A DNA stretch of 64,000 bases from an uncultured Sphingomonadaceae bacterium (GTDB lineage: Bacteria > Pseudomonadota > Alphaproteobacteria > Sphingomonadales > Sphingomonadaceae). The notes under the pieces are model-generated. The model saw only the letters and a list, made by a program, of their open reading frames with translations. It did not search any database and had not been told where the DNA came from. Position 1 is the stretch's first letter, and each line of letters starts with the position of its first letter. The DNA lies in assembly GCA_947499975.1 (NCBI GenBank), contig CANMQE010000002.1:496001-560000 (forward strand), written 5' to 3'. The position numbers and the translations under genes are program-made. Of the stretch, positions 1 through 8,752 are shown in pieces.

Positions 1-1186
1 TGAGGATGGTTGGGTTCACGTAATAGCCGCCATCGCTGCTGGGGGCATCGCCGCCCATCAGGACGGAGGCACCGTCACGCTTGCCCGCATCGATATAGCC
101 CATCACGCGCTCGTGCTGTTCCTTCGAAACCAGCGGGCCCATGTGGGCATCGGGATCGAGGCTGGGGCGCGGTGCCCAGAATTCGGCGGTGTTGGCCATG
201 CCTTCCACCACTTCATCGAACACGCTCTTGTGCGCATAGAGACGGCTGCCGGCGACGCAGACCTGGCCGGAGTTGAAGAAGATCGCCTGGCTGACGCCGG
301 GTGCGGTCTCCTGAACGTCGACATCGGGCATCACCACCACCGGGCTCTTGCCGCCCAGTTCCAGCGTGATGTGCTTCAGCGTGTCGGTGACATTGCGGTT
401 GATCAGCTTGCCGATCTCGGTGGAACCGGTGAAGGCCACCTTGTCGACATCGGGGTGCTTCACCATCCGGTCACCGCTGGTGTGCCCATAGCCTGTGATG
501 ATGTTGACGACGCCAGCGGGAATGCCAGCCTCGTGCACCAGGTCTGCAAGGCGCAGCGCGGTCAGGCTGGTCTGCTCGGCGGGCTTCAGGATGGTGGTGC
601 AACCTGCGGCCAGAGCCGGTGCGATCTTCAGGCAGGCCATCAGCAGCGGGAAGTTCCACGGCACGATCTGCGCGCAGACGCCCACCGGCTCCTTCAGCGT
701 GTAGGCGAACATCGTTTCGCCCGGCATGCCATAGGGGTTCATGGTCTCGCCATTGATCTTGCCAGCCCAGCCAGCGCAGAAGCGGATGTGTGCAGCAGCG
801 CCCGGCACGTCGATCGCGCCGGCCATGCCTTTTGGCTTGCCCACGTCGATGGCTTCAAGCTCGGCCAGCTCGTCCGCATTTTCCTCGATGAGGTCGGCCA
901 GCTTGGTCATGATCTTCTGGCGGGCGACGGGCGGCATGTTGCGCCAGCGGCCATCGTCGAAGGCGGTGCGCGCGGCGGCTACGGCGCGGTCCACGTCCTT
1001 GTCGCTGGCTTCCACGATCGTGGAAACGACCTTGCCGGAGGAAGGATCTTCCACATCGATGGTCTCGCCAGCGGAGGAATCCACCCACTCGCCATTGATG
1101 TAGAGCTGCGGGGAGCGTTCCAGCGCCTTCTTCGCGGCGGCTGAATACTCACGCTGGGTGCGGTCTATCGTAGTCTGTTCGTTCAT
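1..1186 (-). CDS. NAD(P)-dependent aldehyde dehydrogenase (3' end outside window)
   Basis: Oxidises an aldehyde to the carboxylic acid with NAD(P) in the cytoplasm. About 395 residues are visible, starting MNEQTTIDRTQREYSA. The family core is clear: the VPWNFP segment, the FTGSTEIGK cofactor loop, the general-base motif ELGGKSP, and the nucleophile motif FNSGQVCVAGSR with the catalytic Cys. The C-terminal ~100 residues of a typical ~490-residue enzyme lie beyond position 1. The start at 1186 is preceded by a purine-rich ribosome site (GGGAAAGGAGCC). It sits just downstream of the PQQ dehydrogenase on the same strand, so the pair could carry out alcohol to aldehyde to acid oxidation; that link and the substrate are inferred. 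Confidence 0.93.
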   Translation of the reverse strand, partial: MNEQTTIDRTQREYSAAAKKALERSPQLYINGEWVDSSAGETIDVEDPSSGKVVSTIVEASDKDVDRAVAAARTAFDDGRWRNMPPVARQKIMTKLADLIEENADELAELEAIDVGKPKGMAGAIDVPGAAAHIRFCAGWAGKINGETMNPYGMPGETMFAYTLKEPVGVCAQIVPWNFPLLMACLKIAPALAAGCTTILKPAEQTSLTALRLADLVHEAGIPAGVVNIITGYGHTSGDRMVKHPDVDKVAFTGSTEIGKLINRNVTDTLKHITLELGGKSPVVVMPDVDVQETAPGVSQAIFFNSGQVCVAGSRLYAHKSVFDEVVEGMANTAEFWAPRPSLDPDAHMGPLVSKEQHERVMGYIDAGKRDGASVLMGGDAPSSDGGYYVNPTIL

Positions 1187-1260
1187 GGGTGGGCTCCTTT
1201 CCCGGGAGAATCATCAGAATTGTTGTAAGTCATAGCAATATCCAGTCGTCCTGGCCATCA

Positions 1261-3408
1261 CTATCCGCCGCGTTGGTCCAACTCCTTGTCCTGATTGGCG
1301 CGGAAAATAACGAACTGGCGGATCGCCTCGATCCGCTCTGGCGAAAGGCTTTCGGCAAAGCCGACCATGCCGCGCTGGCTCAGCGCACCGTCATGCACGA
1401 TGGTCTGCCATACCTGGTCGCTTTGCAGCACGGCGCTGCGGCGCAGATCGGGCAGGACTGTCGAGCCGACCGCATTGTCGCCATGACATGCCCCGCAATA
1501 ACGGCCGTAATCGTAGGTGCCGCTTGCCACCTGTGCCTCGCTGCCGCGGAAGGCGGGCGGATCAAGCGGCAGGCGAACCAGTTCGGGTTCCGGCGGCAGT
1601 TCGCCGTTCGCGCCCAGTTTGAACACCAGCAGGCGCGAGATGTTCTGAACAGGGCCGCTGGTCTCGTTCAGAATGCCGCCGGGTGCCAGTGACCAGATTC
1701 CGCCCCAACCGGCCATCACGGCCATGTATTGCTGCCCGTCGATCATGTAGGTGATGGGCGGGGCGACGACGCCCGTCTGCGCGCGAAAACGCCATAGCTC
1801 GGTACCGTCCGTCACGCTGTATGCAGCCATGTTGCCCGCTGCCGTGCCCTGGAATACCAGTCCGCCGCCGGTTGCCAGCGCGCCGCCGTTCCAGGGGCCG
1901 GGATACTGCACGCGCCAGCGTTCCTGCTGTGCCACCGGATCCCAGGCGATCAGCGCGCCCTTCGTGGCCGCAGCCGAAGCCGCGCGGATTTCCGCGTCGG
2001 CCGGCAGGAAGCCCGCCGACTGGTCGATGCCGACGTTGAACCCGTAATTGAGATCGGGCTCCCAATTCTCTTCCGGCACATAAGGAAAGCCGGCCTCGAT
2101 AGCGGGGATGAACACCAGCCTTTCGCCCGGGTGGAAGGCCATTGGGTGCCAGTTGTGCCCGCCGCCTGCACCGGGGGTGGAAACGAAGGGCACGCCGGTA
2201 TCGCCATAGCGTGCTTCTGCCACTTCGATGGGGCGGCCCGTTTCCATGTCGATCCCGGTCGTCCAGTTCTGCGGCACGTAATTGTTGGCGCTGATCAGTT
2301 CGCCCGTGGCGCGGTCGATCACGTAGAAGAAGCCGTTCTTGGGTGCCTGCATCAGCACCTCGCGCGTCTCCCCGCCGATTTCGAGATCCGCGAGGATGAT
2401 GTGCTGCGTGGCGGTGAAATCCCACGTGTCGCCGGGCGTGGTCTGATAGTGCCAGACATATTCGCCCGTATCGGGGCGCAGCGCGACGATGCTGGAAAGG
2501 TAGAGGTTATCGCCGCCGCCGGGGCTGCGATAGGCCTGGTTCCACGGCGCGCCGTTGCCGACGCCTATATACAGCAGGTCCAGATCCGGGTCGTAGGCCA
2601 TGGCATCCCACACCGTGCCGCCGCCGCCCAGGGTCCACCACTCGCCGTTCCATGTTTCTCTCGCGGCGGCCATGGCGGCACTTTCGCCGGAGGCTTCCTC
2701 GGGCGCGCCGGGCACGGTGTAGAAACGCCAGAGCATTTCGCCGCTCTCGGCATCGTAGGCCGAGACATAGCCGCGAACGCCATATTCCGCGCCGCCATTG
2801 CCGATCAGCACCTTGCCATCGATCACGCGCGGTGCGCCGGTGATGGTATAGGGCTTGGACTGGTCCACGGTGACTTTGGACCAGACCTCGTTTCCGGTGG
2901 CGCGGTCCAGCGCGATCAATCGGCCGTCCAGCGTGCCGAGATACAGCTTGTCGCCCCACGCGGCCGCGCCGCGGTTCACCACGTCGCAGCAGGCTTTCAC
3001 GGCTGTTTCGCCGGGCACTTGCGGATCGTACTCCCACAAGGGCGCGCCGGTGGTGGCGTCAAACGCCTTCACCTTGCTCCACGCGGTGGTGACGAACATC
3101 TGGCCGTCGATCACCAGCGGCGTGGCCTCCTGCCCGCGGGCCGTATCCATGTCCGCATACCAGGCAAGGCCAAGCTGTCCGACATTCCCGGCATTGATGG
3201 AGGATAACGGGCTGTAACGCTGCTCCGCGTAATCGCGGCCGTAGGTAAGCCAGTTGGCGTTGTTGCCTGCCGCGGCAACCAGATCCGCCCGATCAATCGG
3301 GCCGACACTGGCGGGCACGCCTTGCACCGCGTCTGTTGCCTCTGTCGTCTGGCAGCTTGCCAGCGCGAGACCCATTGCGGCGCCTGCCGCCCATTTACCC
3401 AAATTCAT
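1261..3408 (-). CDS. PQQ-dependent alcohol dehydrogenase with C-terminal cytochrome c, lipoprotein
   Basis: Quinohaemoprotein (type II) alcohol dehydrogenase acting in the periplasm: PQQ takes electrons from an alcohol and passes them to the fused haem domain. The start at 3408 was chosen because it gives a lipoprotein signal, MNLGKWAAGAAMGLALASC, with a lipobox Cys at residue 19, and a GGAGAGG ribosome site precedes it. The 715-residue product has beta-propeller W-motif repeats, the vicinal Cys pair (KACCDV), the active-site segment PGDTWDFTATQ, and a haem motif CGACH at residues 638-642 with a candidate axial Met near 681. The residue two positions after the catalytic Asp is Thr, not Asp, which suggests a calcium rather than a lanthanide enzyme (inference). 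Lipid anchoring instead of free periplasmic secretion is somewhat unusual. Substrate unknown. Confidence 0.92.
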   Translation of the reverse strand: MNLGKWAAGAAMGLALASCQTTEATDAVQGVPASVGPIDRADLVAAAGNNANWLTYGRDYAEQRYSPLSSINAGNVGQLGLAWYADMDTARGQEATPLVIDGQMFVTTAWSKVKAFDATTGAPLWEYDPQVPGETAVKACCDVVNRGAAAWGDKLYLGTLDGRLIALDRATGNEVWSKVTVDQSKPYTITGAPRVIDGKVLIGNGGAEYGVRGYVSAYDAESGEMLWRFYTVPGAPEEASGESAAMAAARETWNGEWWTLGGGGTVWDAMAYDPDLDLLYIGVGNGAPWNQAYRSPGGGDNLYLSSIVALRPDTGEYVWHYQTTPGDTWDFTATQHIILADLEIGGETREVLMQAPKNGFFYVIDRATGELISANNYVPQNWTTGIDMETGRPIEVAEARYGDTGVPFVSTPGAGGGHNWHPMAFHPGERLVFIPAIEAGFPYVPEENWEPDLNYGFNVGIDQSAGFLPADAEIRAASAAATKGALIAWDPVAQQERWRVQYPGPWNGGALATGGGLVFQGTAAGNMAAYSVTDGTELWRFRAQTGVVAPPITYMIDGQQYMAVMAGWGGIWSLAPGGILNETSGPVQNISRLLVFKLGANGELPPEPELVRLPLDPPAFRGSEAQVASGTYDYGRYCGACHGDNAVGSTVLPDLRRSAVLQSDQVWQTIVHDGALSQRGMVGFAESLSPERIEAIRQFVIFRANQDKELDQRGG

Positions 3409-3639
3409 CCCAGCCTCTCCCAAAGCATCAGGTGCGACTCTCTCTTTTGCGGCCGCATGATTGTAACCATCGTTAGAAAGGTGACGCGCGAGGTCAAGCG
3501 TGCCTTTGGATGGTGCCACGTAAAATCATATTGCGCAGATGCCGCCGCCGAGACTATGCCATCGCGCGTCAGTCGAGCGCGAGCCCGCGTCATGACCCTG
3601 GCTTTGCATTTTTGCTATTGGCCACGACAGGAATACCCG

Positions 3640-4758
3640 ATGACATTCAAACTTCCCTCACGCGCCGATCACGTCGGCTCGTTCCTTCGCCCGCAATCCG
3701 TGATCGAGGCGCGCGATGCCTTCGCCGCCGGATCGATCGATGCGTCCGCTCTTTGTGAAACCGAAGACGCCGCAATCGCCGAGCTTGCCAAGTGGCAGGA
3801 AAGCCTCGGTCTGAAAGCGATCACCGACGGTGAATACCGGCGCAAGTTCTTCCACACCGATTTCCTGCTGCAGCTGTCCGGCGTCGAAGAAACCGGCGGC
3901 ATCAAGAAGGCCTTCAAGAACGACAAGGGCGTGGACGTGGAGTTCGCTCCGCCCAAGATGATCATCACCGGCAAGGTGGAACACACGAAGCCCATTCAGC
4001 GGGCCGATTACGAATTTCTCGCCGCGCAGGTCAGCGCGCCGGGCGCGATGGCGAAAGTGGCCATTCCCAGCCCCACCATGCTGCACTTCCGCGCGGGGAG
4101 GGCCGGCATTCCCGAAGACACCTATCCGGAAATGCAGAACTTCTATGACGACGTGGCAAAGGCCTATGTCGAGGAGATTGCCGATCTGGCAGACGCTGGC
4201 TGCCGCTACGTACAGTTCGACGATACCAACCTCGCCTATCTGTGCGACACCGGCCACCGTGAAGACGCGAAGAACCGCGGGATGGACCCGGATTCGGTCA
4301 CGCATGATTATGCCAAGCTGATCAACGCCAGTTTCGCCGGAGCCCCTGCCGACATGGTGAAGACCATGCATCTTTGTCGCGGCAACTTCCGTTCCAGCTG
4401 GGCAGCCGAAGGTGGCTACGATCCGGTGGCAGAGGTGATGTTCAACGAATGCGACCTCGACGCCTTCTTCCTTGAATATGACGATGCGCGTTCGGGCGAT
4501 TTCTCTCCGCTGCGCTTCCTGCCGAAGGGCAAGTCGGTTGTTCTCGGACTGGTTTCCACCAAGCTGGGAGAGCAGGAAAGCAAGGACGACATCAAGCGCC
4601 GGATCGACGAGGCTGCGAAATACGCCGACCTCGATCAGTTGGCGCTCAGCCCTCAGTGCGGCTTTGCCAGCACCGTGCACGGCAATGACATCACCACGCA
4701 GCAGCAGGCCGACAAGATCCGCCTGTGCGTTGAGGTGGCGGAGGAAGTCTGGGGCTGA
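3640..4758 (+). CDS. MetE-like cobalamin-independent methyltransferase (COG0620)
   Basis: A 372-residue protein of the catalytic-domain-only MetE family, the single (beta/alpha)8 barrel that moves a methyl group to a thiol held on zinc. The zinc ligands expected from MetE can be seen: His244 and Cys246 in MHLCRGN, Glu279 in FLEYDD, and Cys340 in LSPQCGF. The N-terminal half typical of 750-residue MetE is absent, so it is not ordinary methionine synthase. The real start is MTFKLPSRADHVGSF at 3640; the longer open frame upstream reads through the promoter region. Nearby genes are catabolic, so a role in demethylating a methylated substrate is possible, but nothing in the sequence proves it. A strong terminator follows. 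Confidence 0.85.
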   Translation: MTFKLPSRADHVGSFLRPQSVIEARDAFAAGSIDASALCETEDAAIAELAKWQESLGLKAITDGEYRRKFFHTDFLLQLSGVEETGGIKKAFKNDKGVDVEFAPPKMIITGKVEHTKPIQRADYEFLAAQVSAPGAMAKVAIPSPTMLHFRAGRAGIPEDTYPEMQNFYDDVAKAYVEEIADLADAGCRYVQFDDTNLAYLCDTGHREDAKNRGMDPDSVTHDYAKLINASFAGAPADMVKTMHLCRGNFRSSWAAEGGYDPVAEVMFNECDLDAFFLEYDDARSGDFSPLRFLPKGKSVVLGLVSTKLGEQESKDDIKRRIDEAAKYADLDQLALSPQCGFASTVHGNDITTQQQADKIRLCVEVAEEVWG

Positions 4759-4784
4759 TTGCGCCGACTATACCGATTACGAGA

Positions 4785-4811
4785 GGGCGGCTCTGCCAGG
4801 CCGCCCTTTTT
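4785..4811 (+). terminator. Rho-independent terminator after the MetE-like gene
   Basis: A perfect 7-bp stem GGGCGGC/GCCGCCC (4785-4791 and 4800-4806) with an 8-nt loop is followed directly by five T residues. It lies 27 bp after the stop of the methyltransferase gene. Confidence 0.85.
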
Positions 4812-4907
4812 CGTTTTGGCCTGGTGTTGGCCCTGCGCTGAACGGCTCTCCAACGATTGGTTAACCATATCGCTGTAAGGTGGGCGCTCCACGGCAGGAG
4901 CCATTCC

Positions 4908-5189
4908 ATGGCGAAGCATGATACTTCTTCCCGACCACGGTTTCTCAATGGCCGTTGCGATTGTGGCCGCGTTGCCTTTCCCATCGCGATTGCCAACATC
5001 AGCTGCGATGGCTGCGAAGTGGAAGCCAGCGGCGACTGGGAAGACGCCTACGATTTCCTTCACCTCACCATTGACGAGCGGATCGAGATAAACGGCAAGA
5101 TCGTCTCGCTCGATGGTCGCAAGGCGTCGATCCGCTTTTTCGGAGAACTGCACCCTTGCGTTGTCGAAGGGCTGGGCAGGACTGCCTAA
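4908..5189 (+). CDS. Small PilZ-like domain protein
   Basis: A 93-residue cytoplasmic protein starting MAKHDTSSRPRFLNG, with GGCAGGAG just upstream of the chosen ATG. The pattern NISCDGCEVEA, then a beta strand FLHLTID, then ASIRFFGELHP matches the PilZ beta-barrel layout (D/N-x-S-x-x-G, later strands with a conserved F-x-G). PilZ domains bind cyclic di-GMP, but the RxxxR element at the N terminus is only loosely present, so binding is uncertain. Many sphingomonads carry short PilZ-only proteins like this. The 3' end overlaps the end of the convergent amidohydrolase gene by 4 bp. Confidence 0.65.
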   Translation: MAKHDTSSRPRFLNGRCDCGRVAFPIAIANISCDGCEVEASGDWEDAYDFLHLTIDERIEINGKIVSLDGRKASIRFFGELHPCVVEGLGRTA

Positions 5190-6316
5190 TCGGTGATGCG
5201 GAAGACCGCGCGAGCGTTGTCTTCCATCAGCTTTTTCTTCACCGCCGCATCCATATCCATTCGGTCGTATGCGGCCACTTCATCCGAACTCTGCTGATAG
5301 GGGAAATCCATCGCGTAAAGCACGCGGTCTTCGCCCATAACCTGCTGGCAGAACTTGATCGCCGGCTCCCAGCCCACGCCGCTGGTGGTGATCCAGATGT
5401 TGTGTTTGAAATAATGGCTTACGGGATGTTCCAGCCTGGGTTGGTTCCCGCCACGCAGATGCGGGCGTCCGTCGGCATTGCCCTGCATCCAGTCGAAGCG
5501 ATAAAGGTGCAGGGGCAGGCATTCGCCCATGTGGCCGATCACCAGTCGCAATCTCGGGAAGCGATCGAAGGCGCCGGATAGCACCAGCCCCATCGTATGC
5601 ACCCAGACATCGTGAGGGAAGCCCGCCAGCGCACCGAAAAATCCGCGATCCTCGTAATGCGGCGCGTTGAACGGCGCTGTGGGGTGGATGTAGAGCGCGG
5701 CATCCATCGCCTCCAGCGCTTCTAGGATGGGCCAATAGTCCAGCTCGTCCAGGTAGTGCCCCTGGAAGTGCGAATTGAGCACCGCGCCGTTCAACTTCAG
5801 CTCGCCCATGGCCCGTTCGATTTCCTTCACGCTGCCCGCAACATCGCGCGGATCGAAAGCCGCGCAGGCGGAAAAGCGATCCGGGTGATTGCGGCACGCC
5901 TCGGCAGCGATGTCGTTTGCCTGGCGGGCGAGGGCGGTGCCGTCTCCCGGCCTCACCACCTGCACGCCGGGTGCCGTCAGCAGTAAAAGCTGCCGGTCGA
6001 TGCCCAGTTCGTCCATATGGCTGATGCGAAGATCGCCCAGATCCTGCAGCATCCCCTGCAGGCTGGGCATCTGCGCGAACATCCCTGCCATTTTCAGCGA
6101 ATCGTCCTCCGGCGCATCGCCGCTGCCGAGATAATCCGTTTGCGCCTTGACGAGGTCGGGAAACGTCCAGGCCTCCTCGGTTGCGATCCGCTTGTAGGGC
6201 GCGGTGCGGTCAATCTCGCCTGCAGGCGGAGCAAGGCCCACGCGCGTGCGGTGGGAGAAATCCTCCTGGAAATGACCCTTCAGGCCTTTCTCGCTGCCGT
6301 CTTCGAGTTTCGTCAT
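5186..6316 (-). CDS. LigW-like amidohydrolase (aromatic acid decarboxylase family)
   Basis: A 376-residue amidohydrolase-2 family enzyme closest in pattern to 5-carboxyvanillate decarboxylase (LigW) and gamma-resorcylate decarboxylase. Seen directly: the N-terminal metal motif IATEEAW (LigW has EEAF), YIHPTAP, GHMGE, and the diagnostic block SGVGWEPAIKFCQQVMGE followed by YAMDFPYQ with the metal-binding Asp. Family knowledge says such enzymes remove CO2 from hydroxylated aromatic acids using a divalent metal. The start at 6316 follows GGAGAGACC. It is the last gene of a three-gene operon after two SnoaL/NTF2-fold genes, 29 bp downstream of the second. The substrate is unknown; a link to protocatechuate precursors is inference from the lig cluster 13 kb away. 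Confidence 0.85.
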   Translation of the reverse strand: MTKLEDGSEKGLKGHFQEDFSHRTRVGLAPPAGEIDRTAPYKRIATEEAWTFPDLVKAQTDYLGSGDAPEDDSLKMAGMFAQMPSLQGMLQDLGDLRISHMDELGIDRQLLLLTAPGVQVVRPGDGTALARQANDIAAEACRNHPDRFSACAAFDPRDVAGSVKEIERAMGELKLNGAVLNSHFQGHYLDELDYWPILEALEAMDAALYIHPTAPFNAPHYEDRGFFGALAGFPHDVWVHTMGLVLSGAFDRFPRLRLVIGHMGECLPLHLYRFDWMQGNADGRPHLRGGNQPRLEHPVSHYFKHNIWITTSGVGWEPAIKFCQQVMGEDRVLYAMDFPYQQSSDEVAAYDRMDMDAAVKKKLMEDNARAVFRITD

Positions 6317-6345
6317 CCTGTGGTCTCTCCCGCAATCGGCTGGTG

Positions 6346-6876
6346 CTAGAACATCGTGTTGTCGTTCAGCGCTTCTACGGGCACCGGCTGGATCACGTCC
6401 CAATGCTCCACCAGATAGCCGTCGTTCACGCGGTAGATATCCACCACCGCGCTGCCGCGATCGTCAGGCGCGCGCTTGAAATGGTAGTGCACTGCCACCA
6501 GCGTTCCGTCCGGTCCTTCGTCGCCATAGATCACGCGCTTTACGTCATGCGTCATCTCCGGGTTGGCCTGCATGTGATCGGCAAGCACCGCGATGGTGGG
6601 ATCGCGGCCCGTGGGCGAATTGGGATCGTGCTGGATGTAATCGGGGTGGACCCAGGCCTCGAACCCGTCGGTCAGGCGGTTCTGGTTATAGAACACCTCG
6701 ATGAAGCGTTCTGACACTTCTCGGTCGCTCAGGCTTGCGCGGTTCGAGGTATCCATCGGATCGGCCGCCGCGTTATCCTGCGCATCCGTTTCCATGTCCG
6801 GCGGCCCGGTTCCGGCCCGGTCGCATGCGGCAAGCACAAGGCCCGCCGCCAGCACGGCTGCAAAACGCAGCCTCAA
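6346..6876 (-). CDS. SnoaL/NTF2-fold lipoprotein, TTG start
   Basis: A 176-residue predicted lipoprotein: residues 1-18 form a hydrophobic signal ending LVLAAC, with Cys as lipidation site. The mature part (SEVFIEVFYNQ-like helix, then YIQHDPNSPTGRD, VHYHFKRAPDD, and VDIYRVNDGYLVEHWD) is typical of SnoaL-like polyketide cyclase/NTF2 proteins. The start is called as TTG at 6876 because it overlaps the TGA of the preceding gene (TTGA), puts the signal peptide at the N terminus, and no ATG fits. The longer frame upstream is only the antisense-free overlap with the neighbour. A periplasmic SnoaL protein beside a cytoplasmic one is unusual. Catalytic role not known. Confidence 0.8.
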   Translation of the reverse strand: MRLRFAAVLAAGLVLAACDRAGTGPPDMETDAQDNAAADPMDTSNRASLSDREVSERFIEVFYNQNRLTDGFEAWVHPDYIQHDPNSPTGRDPTIAVLADHMQANPEMTHDVKRVIYGDEGPDGTLVAVHYHFKRAPDDRGSAVVDIYRVNDGYLVEHWDVIQPVPVEALNDNTMF

Positions 6877-7601
6877 TTGCCGTACTCGTCTTTCACCATC
6901 ATGTCGGTGAAATGGCCCACCTTGAACGCTTCGCCCAGCACGGGGTGGGCAAAGCTCATTTCCACGGCATGGCGATTGGGCCAGGTGGTTCGCCATTCCT
7001 CCTTGGGCAGGATGCGATCTGGCCCCAACGGGTTTTCCGGATAGGCTTGCTCTGCAGGCTGGAGGTGCGCGGTGGTCTTGGCCCAACCGGTCTCGTAATC
7101 GCCCTGCCACTGCATCAGGTAATCGAGTTTCTTGATCTTCCAGACGCCGTTCTCGCGCACGTAATCATTCTCGTAGATCCCGGCTTCCCAGAACTGCTGC
7201 GGCGGGCCTTCGGGCTTCCAGTCCATCGCCTCGTCGTGCCAGCCACCGGCCAGCATGCCGCGGAAGCGGCCCTTGGCGGTCTGGCGATCCTCGGCCACGG
7301 TGATGACGGGCTGCAGCTGGAAATGATCCAGCAAGAGGCCATGCACGGGGCCACGGCGGCCACGGGTAAACAGGTTCTGGAACCATGTGCCGTAGAGGCG
7401 CATCACCCCTTCGGGGCCGACATATTCGCCGGAGAGAAAAACCACGACACCATCTTCTGCGAAAAGTCCGGCGACTTCCTCAGGTCGATTGTAATCGATG
7501 TAATAGCCATAGGCCATCTGCAGCCGCTGGATCGCGGCCTCGTCTTCCAGGCGGTGGACGGATTTTTCCAGCGCATCGAGGCGCGTGTTCACATCACTCA
7601 T
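6873..7601 (-). CDS. SnoaL-like (NTF2-fold) protein, possible dehydratase/isomerase
   Basis: A 242-residue cytoplasmic protein with an N-terminal helix (LEDEAAIQRLQMAYGYYID) typical of the SnoaL_4 group, which includes scytalone dehydratase-like and bile-acid 7-alpha-dehydratase-like enzymes. A fairly long C-terminal extension (after about residue 155) is present. The start at 7601 is preceded by GGGAGAG. It is the first gene of the SnoaL/SnoaL-lipoprotein/LigW-like operon and overlaps the next start by TTGA. A palindrome resembling that of the lig operon lies just upstream (7625-7643). Substrate unknown. Confidence 0.82.
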   Translation of the reverse strand: MSDVNTRLDALEKSVHRLEDEAAIQRLQMAYGYYIDYNRPEEVAGLFAEDGVVVFLSGEYVGPEGVMRLYGTWFQNLFTRGRRGPVHGLLLDHFQLQPVITVAEDRQTAKGRFRGMLAGGWHDEAMDWKPEGPPQQFWEAGIYENDYVRENGVWKIKKLDYLMQWQGDYETGWAKTTAHLQPAEQAYPENPLGPDRILPKEEWRTTWPNRHAVEMSFAHPVLGEAFKVGHFTDMMVKDEYGN

Positions 7602-7624
7602 TTCGACTCTCCCAATAGTGTTCT

Positions 7625-7643
7625 TTGTATGCAACACTAACGA
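7625..7643. promoter_or_regulatory. Candidate operator, near copy of the lig-promoter palindrome
   Basis: TTGTATGCAACACTAACGA lies 24 bp before the SnoaL start codon, between two divergent genes. Sixteen of 19 positions match the reverse complement of the site at 26037-26055 between ligK and the DUF1932 gene. The shared core is TTGTATG-AACACT. The regulator is not in the window. Function is inferred from position and similarity alone. Confidence 0.4.
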
Positions 7644-7689
7644 ACGATAAGATCAATGGAAGCCCGTTTAGAGGCAAGGAGAGGCAGGC

Positions 7690-8634
7690 ATGGGACCGGA
7701 TCCGGCACAATATCGAAACGAATGGCAGGGGCGCGTGGCCTTCATTACCGGCGCCGTGACGGGTATAGGCCTTGGCACGGCGCAGGCATTTGCCGACGCC
7801 GGAATGCGGCTGGCGCTCAGCTATCGCAATGAGGATGACCGCTCAGCGACCGAAAAATGGTTTGCCGACAAGGGCTACGCAATTCCCCTTTTCTGCAAGC
7901 TGGACGTGACAGACCGGCAGCGCTTTGCGCAGGTGGCGGAGGAGGTTGTCGATCACTTCGGCGAAGTGCACGTGCTGGTGAACAATGCCGGCGTCTCCGT
8001 CTTCGGACCGACAGACGAGGCAAGTTACGACGATTACGACTGGATCATGGGCGTCAATTTCGGCGGCGTCGTGAACGGGCTGCAAAGCTTCATGCCGCGC
8101 ATCAAGGCCAGCGAAGGGCGGCGCCATATCGTGAATGTCGCCAGCATGGCCGCTTTCCTTCCGGGCCCGCAGGCAGGCATCTACATCGCCAGCAAGTTCG
8201 CCGTTCGCGGGCTGACCGACAGCCTGCGATACAATCTGGCACCGCATGGCATCGGCTGTTCCCTGTGCTGCCCGGCACTGACGCGCACCAACGCCTGGGC
8301 CAGCGCGCAAAAGCGGCCAGACGAATTCGCCGACGCCGGCTTCGCCGAGCCGAAGGAGGGCGAGCTGGAGCAGTTCGGCACCGCATTCGAGCAGTTCGGC
8401 ATGGATCCCTACGAAGTCGGTGCGAAGATCTTGCGCGGCATGAGCCAGCAGGACGGGCTGATCCTCACCCACCCGGAACACGCCATCGATTTCACAGAAG
8501 AATTCGCAAAACAGATCGCCGCCCTGCCGGTGGAAGATTGCCCGCCGGGCCGCGCCCACATCGAGGAGTTGCGACGACAGGCGGGACGAGATGCCGAGGC
8601 CGGCGTGGCGGTGGCCATGGATGACCTGACTTAG
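7690..8634 (+). CDS. Short-chain dehydrogenase/reductase
   Basis: A 314-residue classical SDR oxidoreductase using NAD(P). Visible: the Rossmann glycine motif TGAVTGIG at residues 20-27, the NNAGV motif at 98-102, catalytic Ser152, and YIASK with Tyr165 and Lys169. An acidic C-terminal extension of about 60 residues goes past the usual ~250 residues. GGAGAGGCAGGC precedes the start. It is transcribed away from the SnoaL operon and shares the promoter region that holds the palindrome, so it may act on the same substrate (inference). Confidence 0.9.
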   Translation: MGPDPAQYRNEWQGRVAFITGAVTGIGLGTAQAFADAGMRLALSYRNEDDRSATEKWFADKGYAIPLFCKLDVTDRQRFAQVAEEVVDHFGEVHVLVNNAGVSVFGPTDEASYDDYDWIMGVNFGGVVNGLQSFMPRIKASEGRRHIVNVASMAAFLPGPQAGIYIASKFAVRGLTDSLRYNLAPHGIGCSLCCPALTRTNAWASAQKRPDEFADAGFAEPKEGELEQFGTAFEQFGMDPYEVGAKILRGMSQQDGLILTHPEHAIDFTEEFAKQIAALPVEDCPPGRAHIEELRRQAGRDAEAGVAVAMDDLT

Positions 8635-8752
8635 GATAGCTGAACAGAAGGCTTTCGCGCGCAATAGTGCGCCGGGAAGTCGCGATTTTGTTTATCCCGT
8701 GTTTGAGTTTTCCTGCTAGCCCTGCCCGTATCGCCTCGGGGGGAAACAGAAC

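Noticed and set aside
113..1144. 343-codon open frame on the plus strand
   Set aside because: It is antisense to the aldehyde dehydrogenase, rich in His/Gly/Ala with no domain; a shadow caused by high GC codon bias.
2131..3207. 358-codon plus-strand frame
   Set aside because: Antisense to the PQQ dehydrogenase; composition typical of a shadow frame.
3409..3639. Possible SAM or cobalamin riboswitch before the MetE-like gene
   Set aside because: The 230-bp leader shows no conserved riboswitch core or terminator/antiterminator pair.
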